From Agromyces mediolanus (GTDB taxonomy: Bacteria; Actinomycetota; Actinomycetes; Actinomycetales; Microbacteriaceae): DNA of 64,000 nt. The stretch is from positions 558,001-622,000 of the forward strand of contig NZ_JAMBNX010000001.1 of assembly GCF_023715325.1 (NCBI RefSeq), read 5' to 3'. Of the stretch, positions 24,450 to 35,308 are shown piece after piece. Position numbers and translations under genes: made by a program. The notes under the pieces were generated by a model. It saw only the letters and a program-made list of their open reading frames with translations. It ran no database searches and was not told where the DNA came from. Position 1 is the first letter of the stretch. Every line of letters begins with the position of its first letter.

Positions 24450-25152
24450 AGGCCGCCATGTCGAGCACCCAGTGCGCGATCACGAGCGGCATCGTGCGTC
24501 CCCAGCGCACATAGCACCAGCCGAAGACGATGCCCATCGCGACGTTGCCCGCGAACGGGCCGAAGCCCTGATAGAGGTGGTAGCTGCCCCGCAGCAGCGC
24601 GCTCGAGACGATCGTCGCCCAGGGGCCGACGCCGAGCTCCCGCAGCCGGGTGAAGAGGTAGCCGACGACGATGATCTCCTCGGTGAGCGCCGCCTTCATC
24701 GCCGCGAGCACGAGGATCGGCACCGTCCACCAGTGGGTGTCGAGCGGGGCCGGCACCACCGCCACGGTGATGCCCAGCGCGCGGCCGGCGGCGTAGAGCG
24801 CGAGCCCCGGGATGCCGATCGCCGCGACGAGCGCGAGCCCGGAGACGACGTCGTGGCCGGGGCGGGTGAGGTCGAAGCCGATCCGGCGGAACGGGCTGCG
24901 TCCCGGGCGCCAGAGCAGGTAGAGGGCGAGCGCGACGACGAACAGTCCGAAGAACACGTCGAGGAACTGATAGGTGAAGTCGAGCCACTCGCGGCTCGAT
25001 CGGGACTGATTGATCGCCGCCGACTGCTCGGCGAGCGGGGTCGTGTCGGTGACCCGCGCGACGATCGAGACGATCGAGTAGACGGCCGATGCGCCGAGCG
25101 AGAGACCGAGCACGATCGCGAGCTCGACTCGCATACGACGGGCGGCTGACAT
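24388..25152 (-). CDS. CPBP family intramembrane metalloprotease (Abi)
   Basis: 254 residues with about seven membrane helices. The family motifs are present: EE in AALTEEIIVVGYLFTRL, then SYHLYQGFGPFAGNVAMG and a final H in VIAHWVLDMAAFIGY, which together bind the metal. Related proteins are type II CAAX prenyl endopeptidase-like enzymes; some protect against bacteriocins. ATG at 25152; the frame continues upstream only as antisense of the solute-binding protein gene. Divergent from the peptide transporter operon. Confidence 0.85.
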   Translation of the reverse strand: MSAARRMRVELAIVLGLSLGASAVYSIVSIVARVTDTTPLAEQSAAINQSRSSREWLDFTYQFLDVFFGLFVVALALYLLWRPGRSPFRRIGFDLTRPGHDVVSGLALVAAIGIPGLALYAAGRALGITVAVVPAPLDTHWWTVPILVLAAMKAALTEEIIVVGYLFTRLRELGVGPWATIVSSALLRGSYHLYQGFGPFAGNVAMGIVFGWCYVRWGRTMPLVIAHWVLDMAAFIGYPLALAWWPGLFAAPGA

Positions 25153-25359
25153 GCGATCATCTTCGCATGGCGTCACTGGGCGCAAGATTCCTGCGCTTTC
25201 GCGTCGGAAAGTGGCGTCGCACGAGTCGTCAGGTTTCGCGTCGGTAACGGTTTGGCCGTGGAGTTTGCTTCGTGTGGGAGGACTCCTTAGCCTCGACATA
25301 CCAGCGCTCGGGCGCGGCCAGAAGCCCTGCCTGCATGCGCACATCTCACAGGAGGAACA

Positions 25360-26985
25360 TTGAAGATCAAGAGAATCGGCGTTGCCGCCATTGCTCTTGC
25401 TGCAGCCGGGGCGCTCACGCTCACCGGTTGCACGAGCGGCTCGCCGTCGTCGAGCGGTGCTGCCGGCGACACGTCGGCCATCATCACGACCAACGGCTCC
25501 GAGCCCCAGAACCCGCTGATCCCGACCAACACCAACGAGGTCGGCGGCGGAAAGATCCTCGACGCGATCTTCGCGGGCCTCGTGTACTACGACGCCAAGG
25601 GCGCCGTGCACAACGATGTCGCGGAGTCCATCGAGTCCGACGACGCGCAGAACTACACCATCAAGATCAAGCCGGACCTGAAGTTCACGAACGGCGACCC
25701 GGTGAACGCCGAGTCGTTCGTGAAGGCGTGGAACTACGGTGCCGCGCTCGACAACGCGCAGCTCTCCAGCTACTTCTTCGGTGACATCGAGGGCTTCTCG
25801 CTCGACGAGAACCGCCCCGAGCTCTCGGGCCTCAAGGTCGTCGACGACCTGACCTTCACGGTCGCGCTCGTGCAGCCCGAGTCGGACTTCCCGCTCAGCC
25901 TCGGCTACTCGGCGTTCTACCCGCTCCCCGAGTCGGCGTGGGACGACCTCGAGGCCTTCGGTGAGAACCCGATCGGCAACGGCCCGTACATGCTCGACGG
26001 CGAGGGTGCCTGGAAGCACAACGAGGACATCAGCCTCGTCACGAACCCCGACTACGACGGTCCGCGCAAGGCGCAGAACGGCGGGCTCGACATCATCTTC
26101 TACGCCTCGCAGGACGCCTCGTACGCCGACCTGCAGGGCGGCAACGTCGATGTCGTCGACCAGATCCCGGAGGCGGCGCTCAGCAGCTACGCCGACGAGT
26201 TCCCGGACCGCTCGGTCAACCAGGCCGCCGCGATCTTCCAGTCCTTCACCATCCCCGCGCGCCTGCCGCACTTCGCGGGCGAGGAAGGCCAGCTCCGTCG
26301 CGCCGCCATCTCGATGGCGATCAACCGCGAGGAGATCACCGACGTGATCTTCGAGGGCACCCGCACCCCGGCGCACGACTTCACCTCGCCCGTCATCGAC
26401 GGCTACTCGGAGGACGTGCCCGGCTCTGAGGTGCTCGAGTTCAACCCGGAGAAGGCGAAGGAGCTGTGGGCACAGGCCGACGCCATCTCCCCGTGGAGCG
26501 GCGCCTTCCAGATCGCCTACAACGCCGACGGTGGCCACCAGGGCTGGGTCGACGCCGTGTCGAACCAGCTGAAGAACAACCTCGGCATCGACGCGTCGGG
26601 CAACCCGTACCCGACCTTCGCCGAGGCGCGCACCGAGATCACCAACCGCACCATCCAGACCGCGTTCCGCAGCGGTTGGCAGGCCGACTACCCGGCGCTG
26701 TTCAACTTCCTCGGGCCGCTGTACGGCACGGGTGCCGGTTCGAACGACGGTGACTACTCGAACCCCGAGGTCGACGCGCTCCTCAAGGAGGGTCGTGCCG
26801 AGACCGACATCGACGCCGCGAACGAGAAGTTCCAGCAGGTCCAGGAGATCCTGTTCAAGGACCTCCCCGCGGTTCCGCTGTGGTACTCGAACGTCAACGG
26901 CGCGTGGAACGACACCGTGGACAACGTGGAGTTCGGCTGGAACTCGGTTCCGCTGTACTACCAGATCACCAAGGCTGCGGAGTAG
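25360..26985 (+). CDS. Peptide ABC transporter substrate-binding lipoprotein (OppA/DppA family)
   Basis: 541 residues, TTG start five bases after GGAGG. Lipoprotein signal: basic MKIKR, hydrophobic core and lipobox LTGC with the acylated cysteine near residue 24. The family 5 solute-binding fold is clear (GGKILDAIFAGLVYYD, LKFTNGDPVNAESFVKAWNY, NPIGNGPYMLDG, FRSGWQADYPALFNFLGPLYGTG, AEKFQQVQEILFKDLPAVPLWYSNV). It captures oligopeptides or dipeptides outside the cell for the permeases that follow. Separated from them by a hairpin that probably reduces downstream expression. Confidence 0.92.
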   Translation: MKIKRIGVAAIALAAAGALTLTGCTSGSPSSSGAAGDTSAIITTNGSEPQNPLIPTNTNEVGGGKILDAIFAGLVYYDAKGAVHNDVAESIESDDAQNYTIKIKPDLKFTNGDPVNAESFVKAWNYGAALDNAQLSSYFFGDIEGFSLDENRPELSGLKVVDDLTFTVALVQPESDFPLSLGYSAFYPLPESAWDDLEAFGENPIGNGPYMLDGEGAWKHNEDISLVTNPDYDGPRKAQNGGLDIIFYASQDASYADLQGGNVDVVDQIPEAALSSYADEFPDRSVNQAAAIFQSFTIPARLPHFAGEEGQLRRAAISMAINREEITDVIFEGTRTPAHDFTSPVIDGYSEDVPGSEVLEFNPEKAKELWAQADAISPWSGAFQIAYNADGGHQGWVDAVSNQLKNNLGIDASGNPYPTFAEARTEITNRTIQTAFRSGWQADYPALFNFLGPLYGTGAGSNDGDYSNPEVDALLKEGRAETDIDAANEKFQQVQEILFKDLPAVPLWYSNVNGAWNDTVDNVEFGWNSVPLYYQITKAAE

Positions 26986-27027
26986 TTCCCAGCCTGCGAC
27001 GACTCAGGGTTAGACTCTGAGGCGCCC

Positions 27028-27059
27028 GTGGGGCGGCGGTCATCAGACCGCCGCCCCAC
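27028..27059 (+). terminator. Intra-operon terminator/attenuator
   Basis: A 13-bp stem (GTGGGGCGGCGGT with its complement) and six-base loop, 42 bases after the binding-protein stop. At this position it usually limits read-through so that binding protein exceeds permease; a TAGACT box just upstream (27011-27016) might also start a separate transcript. Confidence 0.65.
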
Positions 27060-27167
27060 ACCCACGTGTCCCGCGGTCTCGCGAACGGCGTAGCATCGTA
27101 GGGCGACTCCACAACGGTGAGGTTTCTTCCAATAATGTCCACAACCGCAGAAGCCGAGGCCTGATCC

Positions 27168-28097
27168 ATGGCCGGCTACATCCTGCGCCGACTGCTGCAG
27201 GCGATCCCTGTCTTGCTCGGCACCACCTTCCTGATCTACTTCATGGTCTTCGCCATGCCGGGCGACCCCGTCGTCGCCCTGTTCGGTGACAAGACCCCGC
27301 CCCCCCAGGTGCTCGAGGCGGTGCGCGAGCGCTACAACCTCGACAAGCCGTTCATCGTCCAGTACCTGCTGTTCCTCGGCGGCATCTTCCGCGGTGACTT
27401 CGGGGTCTCCTTCTCGGGCGAGCCGGTCTCCGACATCCTGGCCCGCACCTTCCCGGTGACGCTGCAGCTCGCGGCGATCGCCACGGTGTTCCTCGCCGTC
27501 GGCGGCATCCTCATCGGCCTCATCTCGGGCCTGCGCAAGGGTGGCATCTTCGACGCGAGCGCGCTCGTGGTGAGCCTCATCCTCATCTCGCTGCCGATCT
27601 TCGTCGTCGCCTTCACCGCGCAGTACATCTTCGGCGTCCAGCTCGGCTGGTTCCGGACGACCGTGGGGTCCGGAGCGCCGATCCAAGACCTGATATTGCC
27701 GGCAATGGTGCTGGCCACAGGAAGCTTCGCGCAGATCGTCCGACTGACGAGGGCGTCGGTCATCGAGACGGACGGTCAGGACTTCGTTCGCACCGCCGCG
27801 AGCAAGGGCCTGTCCCGGCGACGCATCGTCCCCGTGCACATCCTGCGCAACTCGCTCATCCCGGTCGTGACCTACATCGCCGTGGACTTCGGCGTGCTCA
27901 TGGTGGGCGCCACCGTGACCGAGGGCATCTTCAACGTGCCCGGCGTCGGTCGCACCCTCTACCAGGCGATCATCCGCGGGGAGGGACCGACCGTCGTCTC
28001 CTTCGTGACCGTCATGGTGCTGATCTACCTCATCGTGAACCTCCTGGTGGATCTGCTGTACGCCGTTCTCGACCCGAGGATCCGCTATGTCAAGTAA
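27168..28097 (+). CDS. Peptide ABC transporter permease (DppB/OppB)
   Basis: 309 residues, six helices. N-terminal YILRRLLQAIPVLLGTTFLIYFMV is the signature first helix of DppB-type permeases; LNPDKPFIVQYLLFL-like NLDKPFIVQYLLFLGG and the EAA loop FVRTAASKGLSRRRIVPVHILRNSLIPVVTY contact the ATPase. With the DppC-like partner it forms the membrane channel. Its last 11 bases overlap the next gene. Confidence 0.93.
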   Translation: MAGYILRRLLQAIPVLLGTTFLIYFMVFAMPGDPVVALFGDKTPPPQVLEAVRERYNLDKPFIVQYLLFLGGIFRGDFGVSFSGEPVSDILARTFPVTLQLAAIATVFLAVGGILIGLISGLRKGGIFDASALVVSLILISLPIFVVAFTAQYIFGVQLGWFRTTVGSGAPIQDLILPAMVLATGSFAQIVRLTRASVIETDGQDFVRTAASKGLSRRRIVPVHILRNSLIPVVTYIAVDFGVLMVGATVTEGIFNVPGVGRTLYQAIIRGEGPTVVSFVTVMVLIYLIVNLLVDLLYAVLDPRIRYVK

Positions 28098-29040
28098 CAC
28101 CCGATCCACCCAGCAGCACTACGTCGCCCCGGTCGAGGAGACCCCGCTCGTCGCCATCGACGCCGTGAAGGCCGAGGGCAAGCCCTCGAACCTCTGGCGA
28201 GACGCCTGGGCCGACGTGCGCCGCCGCCCGATGTTCTGGATCTCGGCGGCGATCATCCTGCTCGTCGTCGTGGTCGCCCTGTTCCCGGGTCTGTTCACCC
28301 AGGTGCCGCCGAACAACGACTGCCAGCTGTCCAACAGCAACGCCGGTCCCGCGCCGGGCCACCCGCTCGGCTTCACCAAGCAGGGCTGCGACATCTACTC
28401 GCGCATCATCCACGGCACCTCGACCTCGCTCTCGGTCGGCCTCATCGTGACGGTGCTCGTGGCGGTGCTCGGCATCCTGTTCGGCGCCTTCGCCGGGTTC
28501 TACGGCGGCTGGGTCGACTCGGTGCTCTCCCGTCTCGGTGACATCTTCTTCTCGATCCCCTACATCCTCGCGGCCGTCGTCGTCATGTCGGTGCTCTCGA
28601 AGTACGCGAGCATCTGGACGATCGCCTTGGCGATCGGCATCTTCGCGTGGCCAGCGACAGCGCGTGTGTTGAGAGCCGAGATCCTGAGGGTGAAGAACTC
28701 CGACTTCGTGATGGCGGCCACCGCCCTCGGCGTCTCCCGGTTCCGCATCCTGCTCCGGCACGTGCTGCCGAACTCGATCGCCCCGGTGATCGTGATCACG
28801 ACCATCTCGCTCGCCTCGGCGATCGTCGCGGAGGCGACCCTGTCGTTCCTCGGCGTCGGCCTGCCGTCGAGCATCATGTCGTGGGGCAACGACATCAGCC
28901 AGGCGCAGCGGGACCTCCGCACCGCGCCGCAGACGCTGATCCTCCCGTCGATCGCGCTGAGCGTGACCGTGCTGAGCTTCATCATGCTCGGCGAGGTCGT
29001 CCGCGACGCGCTCGACCCGAAGGCGAGGGCTCGTCGATGA
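28087..29040 (+). CDS. Peptide ABC transporter permease (DppC/OppC)
   Basis: 317 residues. A ~35-residue cytoplasmic leader, first helix MFWISAAIILLVVVVALFPG, the external segment HPLGFTKQGCDIYSRIIHGT (DppC-type PLGTDxxGRD-like block), and the EAA loop FVMAATALGVSRFRILLRHVLPNSIAPVIV. SFLGVGLPSSIMSWGNDIS is typical of the family. ATG lies inside the end of the preceding permease gene, and its stop overlaps the ATPase ATG (ATGA), so all three are coupled. Confidence 0.93.
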   Translation: MSSNTRSTQQHYVAPVEETPLVAIDAVKAEGKPSNLWRDAWADVRRRPMFWISAAIILLVVVVALFPGLFTQVPPNNDCQLSNSNAGPAPGHPLGFTKQGCDIYSRIIHGTSTSLSVGLIVTVLVAVLGILFGAFAGFYGGWVDSVLSRLGDIFFSIPYILAAVVVMSVLSKYASIWTIALAIGIFAWPATARVLRAEILRVKNSDFVMAATALGVSRFRILLRHVLPNSIAPVIVITTISLASAIVAEATLSFLGVGLPSSIMSWGNDISQAQRDLRTAPQTLILPSIALSVTVLSFIMLGEVVRDALDPKARARR

Positions 29041-30815
29041 CCGAGATCGAGACCGAGAAGACGATCGGAACCCCCGTGCCCGAAACCCGTACCGACGACG
29101 AGCGCCCCCTGCTCGAGATCAAGGATCTCAAGGTCGGTTTCAAGACGCAGACCGGCATGGTTACGGCCGTCGACGGCGTCGACATCACCCTCTATCGCGG
29201 GCAGAGCCTCGCGATCGTGGGGGAGTCGGGCTCCGGCAAGTCGACGACCGCGCACGCGATCATCAACCTGCTGCCCGGCTCCGGCCAGATCGCCAGCGGT
29301 CAGATCCTGCTCGACGGGCAGGACCTGACCAAGGCGAGCAAGCACGAGATGGAGTCCATCCGCGGCCGCAAGGTCGGCTTCGTCCCGCAGGACCCGATGT
29401 CGAACCTGAACCCGGTCTGGTCGATCGGCTTCCAGGTCGAAGAGGCGATCCGTGCGAACGGCATCGCGAGTGAGCGCAAGGCCGTCAAGGCCCGCGCGAT
29501 CGAGGTGCTGAAGGAGGCGGGCCTGCAGGACGCCGACCGTCGCCTGAAGCAGTTCCCGCACCAGTTCTCCGGCGGCATGCGCCAGCGCGTGCTCATCGGC
29601 ATGGGCCTCGCGGCGAACCCGCAGCTGCTCATCGCCGACGAGCCCACCTCGGCGCTCGACGTCACGGTGCAGCGGGTCATCCTCGACCACCTCGAGTCGC
29701 TCACCCGCGAGCTCGGCACCACGCTGCTGTTCATCACGCATGACCTGGGTCTCGCCGCCGAGCGCGCCGAGCAGCTCGTCGTGATGTACAAGGGCCGGGT
29801 GGTCGAGTCGGGCCCGTCGCTGCAGATCCTGCAGAACCCGCAGCACCCGTACACGCAGCGCCTCGTCGCCGCGGCGCCGAGCCTCGCCTCGCGCCGCATC
29901 CAGGCCACGGGCAGCATCAAGGCCGCCGAGGACTCGATGGGCGAGGATGCCGCGGCCGCCGCAGGCGAGGCGATCGACCTGATCGCGACCGCCGAGGCGC
30001 GGGCGGAGGCGCTCGAGACCGCTGCGGCGCAGCCGCCGGCGATCGTCGTGGAAGACCTGACGAAGGTCTACAAGATCCGCGGCACGGGCGACTTCACCGC
30101 GGTCGACAGCGTGTCGTTCCAGATCGCGAGGGGCACCACCACGGCGCTCGTCGGTGAGTCGGGATCGGGCAAGTCGACCGTCGCGAAGATGCTGCTGAAG
30201 CTCGAGGACTCGACCTCCGGTCGCATCCTCGTCGGCGGCGCGGACCTCGCGAACGTGCGCGGCAAGGAGCTCTTCGCGCTCCGCAGCCGCATGCAGCCGG
30301 TCTTCCAGGACCCGTACGGTTCGCTGAACCCGCTCCGCAACATCGGCAACACGATCGGCGAGCCGCTGATGACCCACAAGGTGGGCACCAAGGCGTCGCG
30401 TCGCGAGCGCGTGTTCGAGCTGCTCGACCAGGTCTCGCTGCCGCGCACCCTCGTCGGCCGCTACCCGAACGAGCTCTCCGGCGGCCAGCGTCAGCGCATC
30501 GCCATCGCGCGGGCGCTCGCGCTGAAGCCCGAGATCGTCGTGCTCGACGAGGCCGTCTCGGCCCTCGACGTGCTCGTGCAGGCCCAGATCCTGCGCCTGC
30601 TCGCCGATCTGCAGGCCGAGCTCGGGCTCACGTACCTCTTCATCACGCACGACCTCGCGGTCGTGCGCGTCATCGCTGACAACGTCTGCGTGATGCAGAA
30701 GGGGCGCATCGTCGAGGCCGCGACCACCGACGAGGTGTTCGAGAACCCGCAGCAGCAGTACACGAAGGACCTGCTCGCCGCGATCCCGGGGGCGAACATC
30801 CCGCTCGGCGTCTGA
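29037..30815 (+). CDS. Fused peptide ABC transporter ATPases (DppD-DppF in one chain)
   Basis: 592 residues with two complete ABC domains. Domain 1 (about 20-290): Walker A GESGSGKST, signature FSGGMRQRV, Walker B LLIADEPTSALD. Domain 2 (about 335-590): Walker A GESGSGKST, signature LSGGQRQRI, Walker B VVLDEAVSALD. They drive peptide uptake through the two permeases. Each domain keeps the Opp/Dpp C-terminal extension (QNPQHPYTQRLVAAAPS; ENPQQQYTKDLLAAIPG). In domain 2 the residue after the catalytic glutamate is A where the first has P. A hairpin follows the stop. Confidence 0.93.
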   Translation: MTEIETEKTIGTPVPETRTDDERPLLEIKDLKVGFKTQTGMVTAVDGVDITLYRGQSLAIVGESGSGKSTTAHAIINLLPGSGQIASGQILLDGQDLTKASKHEMESIRGRKVGFVPQDPMSNLNPVWSIGFQVEEAIRANGIASERKAVKARAIEVLKEAGLQDADRRLKQFPHQFSGGMRQRVLIGMGLAANPQLLIADEPTSALDVTVQRVILDHLESLTRELGTTLLFITHDLGLAAERAEQLVVMYKGRVVESGPSLQILQNPQHPYTQRLVAAAPSLASRRIQATGSIKAAEDSMGEDAAAAAGEAIDLIATAEARAEALETAAAQPPAIVVEDLTKVYKIRGTGDFTAVDSVSFQIARGTTTALVGESGSGKSTVAKMLLKLEDSTSGRILVGGADLANVRGKELFALRSRMQPVFQDPYGSLNPLRNIGNTIGEPLMTHKVGTKASRRERVFELLDQVSLPRTLVGRYPNELSGGQRQRIAIARALALKPEIVVLDEAVSALDVLVQAQILRLLADLQAELGLTYLFITHDLAVVRVIADNVCVMQKGRIVEAATTDEVFENPQQQYTKDLLAAIPGANIPLGV

Positions 30816-30824
30816 TCCGACCGT

Positions 30825-30862
30825 CAGGAGGCCCGGTCCGCACACGCGGACCGGGCCTCCTG
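30825..30862 (+). terminator. Terminator of the peptide transporter operon
   Basis: A perfect 16-bp stem (CAGGAGGCCCGGTCCG and its complement) with a six-base loop, ten bases after the ATPase stop. Confidence 0.8.
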
Positions 30863-30974
30863 CGTCCGCCCGCCGGGTCGGCCCGGGAACCCGGTGCCGG
30901 AGCGTTCTCCACAGTGCGATACGATGTCAGGCGGCCGAGTCCGGCCGATCATCCACCGACAGGAGCCTTCCTTC

Positions 30975-32879
<1,905 letters not shown>

Positions 32880-32902
32880 TCCGGGATTCCACCGATCTTG
32901 TT

Positions 32903-32934
32903 CGGATGCCGCGGGCTTCGGCCCGCGGCATCCG
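32903..32934 (+). terminator. Terminator of typA
   Basis: A 14-bp stem (CGGATGCCGCGGGC and complement) closed by a TTCG tetraloop and followed by TCGTTT, 24 bases after the typA stop; one of the best-formed terminators in the window. Confidence 0.88.
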
Positions 32935-33091
32935 TCGTTTCCGGGGCGGCGCGCGTGCTGCCGTGGCTCGGGTAGTCGATTCGGGATGCCTGGCCGGGGT
33001 CATCCCCAGGATTCATGCATTTGGATGAAGCTCCCAGGGAAACCCGCGTACGGTAGCCGAGGTCCTTCGATAAAGATTCGATAACGAACGC

Positions 33092-33115
33092 ATGAACCCG
33101 ATACGAAACGCATGA
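33092..33115 (+). CDS. Candidate 7-codon upstream ORF of the M23 peptidase
   Basis: ATG at 33092 opens a frame MNPIRNA whose TGA overlaps the ATG of the M23 gene (ATGA). The two ATGs sit in near-repeated contexts, GATAACGAACGCATGA and GATACGAAACGCATGA. Neither has a clear SD sequence, so translation of the peptidase may depend on termination of this peptide. It could equally be chance. Confidence 0.3.
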   Translation: MNPIRNA

Positions 33116-33891
33116 CGAATTCCCCCGCATCCCGAGGCCGCCGCGCGGCCGCCCGCCCGGCCCGACGCCGCCGTTCCAGCCCCCCGCCCGCTAGGCGCGC
33201 CCTCGCGACCCTCGGCATGACGTTCGCCGGTGGCATGATCCTCGCCACGAGCCTGCCCGCGCTCGCGGTCACCGCGACCTCCACCGAGCCGACCGCCTCC
33301 GTCTACGCACCCGTCGTCGACGTGCTCGCGCCGAAGCCCCAGGAGCTCACGGTCGGCAGCGACGTCGTCGCGGCCGGTGTGGCGGTCGACGAGTTTACGG
33401 CCGTCGCCGCACCGCCGCCGATCGCTGCTTCGGTCGCGGGCCTCGGCACGGTCGAGATCCAGCGCACCGACGCGATCGTGTGGCCGGTCACCAACCCCGG
33501 CCGCATCAGCGACGGCTTCGGGCCGCGGTCCGCGCCCTGCGCCGGGTGCTCGACGTTCCACAAGGGCGTCGACTTCATCCCTGGCGTCGGGACGCCGGTG
33601 ATGTCGATCGCCGACGGCGTCGTGGTCACCGCCACCGAGAACGGCGGCGGCCTCGGGGTGAACGTCGAGGTGCAGCACAACATCGACGGCGAGCTGCTGA
33701 CCAGCTCCTACTCGCACATGCAGTTCGGCTCGCTCCAGGTCTCGGTGGGCGACTCGGTCGTCGCCGGCCAGCAGCTCGGCAGCATCGGCTCGACCGGTCA
33801 GTCGACCGGCCCCCACCTGCACCTCGAGATGTACGGCACCGACGACGCGCGCTTCGACGGGATGGCCTGGCTGAGCGCTCGGCTCGGCTGA
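33112..33891 (+). CDS. Secreted M23 family metallopeptidase (LytM domain)
   Basis: 259 residues. A long basic N-region (RGRRAAARPARRRRSS) and hydrophobic segment ending near LATSLPALAVTA make a signal peptide or anchor. The C-terminal half is the LytM fold: GFGPRSAPCAGCSTFHKGVDFIPGVGTPV contains the metal ligands HxxxD, and HMQFGSL then GPHLHLEM supply the remaining histidines. Cleaves cross-links in peptidoglycan, or acts with another hydrolase. Two cysteines in CAGC are unusual for an external protein and could form a disulfide. Confidence 0.88.
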   Translation: MTNSPASRGRRAAARPARRRRSSPPPARRALATLGMTFAGGMILATSLPALAVTATSTEPTASVYAPVVDVLAPKPQELTVGSDVVAAGVAVDEFTAVAAPPPIAASVAGLGTVEIQRTDAIVWPVTNPGRISDGFGPRSAPCAGCSTFHKGVDFIPGVGTPVMSIADGVVVTATENGGGLGVNVEVQHNIDGELLTSSYSHMQFGSLQVSVGDSVVAGQQLGSIGSTGQSTGPHLHLEMYGTDDARFDGMAWLSARLG

Positions 33892-33919
33892 CCACCCGCT
33901 CGCCCCGCTGCCCGACCCG

Positions 33920-33940
33920 CGGCCGCCTCGGCGGCGGCCG
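33920..33940. terminator. Short bidirectional hairpin between convergent genes
   Basis: CGGCCGCC pairs with GGCGGCCG over a five-base loop between the M23 gene end and the enoyl-CoA hydratase end. Only eight base pairs, so a modest terminator candidate. Confidence 0.45.
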
Positions 33941-33946
33941 AGCGAC

Positions 33947-34771
33947 TCAGCGGCCCGTGAAGGCCGGGTCGCGCTTCTCGAGGAAAGCGGCGACGCCCTC
34001 GCGCATGTCCTCGGTGCGGAAAGCGTCCCGGAACCCCTCGATCTCGAGCAGCGTCGCGGTGGCGGTCGGCGTTCCGGCCGCGCCGACGAGCACGCGCTTC
34101 GCGAGCGCGACGGCCGTGGCGGCATTCGCGCCGATCAGCCCGATCGTCTCGCGGGCGCCGGCGAGGAGCGCCTCGCGGTCGTCGAAGCGCCGCGTCACGA
34201 GGCCGAGTCGAGCAGCCTCGTCGACCCCCATCTGGCGCCCGGTGTAGATGAGCTCCTTCGCGAGCGCCGGGCCGACGGCGCGGGGGAGCCGCACCGTGCC
34301 GCCGAAGCCGGGGATGAGCCCGAGGTGCACCTCGGGCTGGCCGAAGCGCGAGGCCTCGGTCGCGTAGATGAAGTCGCAGGCGAGGGCGAGCTCGAGCCCG
34401 CCGCCGAGCGCGTAGCCGTCGACGCAGGCGATGACGGGCAGTGGCAGCGCCTCGATCGCCGCGGCCACCGCATGCCCCCGCTCCGCCGTCTGCGCGCCTT
34501 CGTCGGGGGTGAGCCCGGCCATCGCCGAGATGTCCGCGCCCGCGACGAACGCCCGCCCGCCCGCCCCGAGGAGCAGGACCCCGGCGAGCTCGCCCGGATC
34601 GGCGGCGAGCTCGGCGACGAGCTCGGCGAGGCCGTCGAGGACCTCGGGGGACAGCGCATTCAACGCCTTCGGCCGGTCGACGGTGATGGTCGCGACGCGG
34701 CCGTCGCGCTCGAGGCGCACCACCGGTGCGGCCGTTCCATCGCTTCGCTCGACGTCGTCGTTGCTCGTCAT
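33947..34771 (-). CDS. Enoyl-CoA hydratase/isomerase family protein
   Basis: 274 residues from the ATG at 34771, seven bases after GGGAGG (the ATG five codons upstream overlaps that site). Crotonase fold: ITVDRPKALNALSPEVL, GAGGRAFVAGADISAMAGL forming part of the oxyanion hole, VIACVDGYALGGGLELALACDF, and the catalytic glutamate pair in RFGQPEVHLGLIPGFGGTVRLPR. Hydrates trans-2-enoyl-CoA in beta-oxidation or an amino acid degradation route; the specific substrate is unknown. Confidence 0.9.
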   Translation of the reverse strand: MTSNDDVERSDGTAAPVVRLERDGRVATITVDRPKALNALSPEVLDGLAELVAELAADPGELAGVLLLGAGGRAFVAGADISAMAGLTPDEGAQTAERGHAVAAAIEALPLPVIACVDGYALGGGLELALACDFIYATEASRFGQPEVHLGLIPGFGGTVRLPRAVGPALAKELIYTGRQMGVDEAARLGLVTRRFDDREALLAGARETIGLIGANAATAVALAKRVLVGAAGTPTATATLLEIEGFRDAFRTEDMREGVAAFLEKRDPAFTGR

Positions 34772-34846
34772 GCCCGCGCCTCCCATTCGCCCCGGCCGGG
34801 GCCTCCCGCCTCACGCTACGCCATGTCCGCCGAGGGCGGTCGGCGG

Positions 34847-34852
34847 TAGACT
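34847..34852 (+). promoter_or_regulatory. -10 box of the small lipoprotein gene
   Basis: TAGACT followed by exactly six bases (CGCCGC) and the ATG at 34859; no SD present, so the transcript is probably leaderless. Confidence 0.6.
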
Positions 34853-34858
34853 CGCCGC

Positions 34859-35308
34859 ATGTCCGTCGCGCATCCTCGTCTCCGTCTCGGCGTACTCGCC
34901 GCCACCGCCGTCTTCGCGGCGACCGCGCTCACCGGCTGTTTCGCGAACCCGGTCGAAGACCTCGTGAACCAGGGCATCGAGGGCGCCGTCGAAGAGGCCA
35001 CCGGCGGCGACGTCTCGCTCGGCGGCGAGCTGCCCGCCGATTTCCCCGACGACGTGCCGCTCGTCGACGGCGAGATCGTCTTCGCCGCGGGGACCGCGGG
35101 CGAGGGGTGGCTCGTCACCATGACCTCGTCGTCCGCCGACCCCGTGGCCGACGCCGTCGCCGCGCTCGAGGCTGCGGGCTTCGCGCCCGACACCACGCTC
35201 TCCGGGGCCGACGCCGGCGCTGCCGTCTACGCGAACGCGACGTACCTCGTGCTCGTCGCGGGCGATGGTGAGAACGTGGCCTACACGGTCACGGCGAAGC
35301 CCCAGTGA
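34859..35308 (+). CDS. Small lipoprotein, unknown function
   Basis: 149 residues. Signal peptide of type II: RLRLGVLAATAVFAATALTGC, lipobox LTGC with the cysteine at residue 27. The mature part (DLVNQGIEGAVEEATGG, LPADFPDDVPLVDGEIVFAAG, LVLVAGDGENVAYTVTAKPQ) is a small alpha/beta domain seen in many actinobacterial lipoproteins of unknown role. The TGA stop overlaps the GTG of the next gene, so the two are likely translated together. Confidence 0.8.
   Translation: MSVAHPRLRLGVLAATAVFAATALTGCFANPVEDLVNQGIEGAVEEATGGDVSLGGELPADFPDDVPLVDGEIVFAAGTAGEGWLVTMTSSSADPVADAVAALEAAGFAPDTTLSGADAGAAVYANATYLVLVAGDGENVAYTVTAKPQ

Noticed and set aside
28560..30845. A 761-residue minus-strand open frame opposite the permease/ATPase genes
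   Set aside because: It is antisense to well-supported ABC transporter genes and has no recognisable domain.
32935..33091. Cyclic-di-AMP (ydaO) riboswitch before the M23 peptidase
   Set aside because: This class often precedes actinobacterial cell-wall hydrolases, but its conserved core sequences are not present here.
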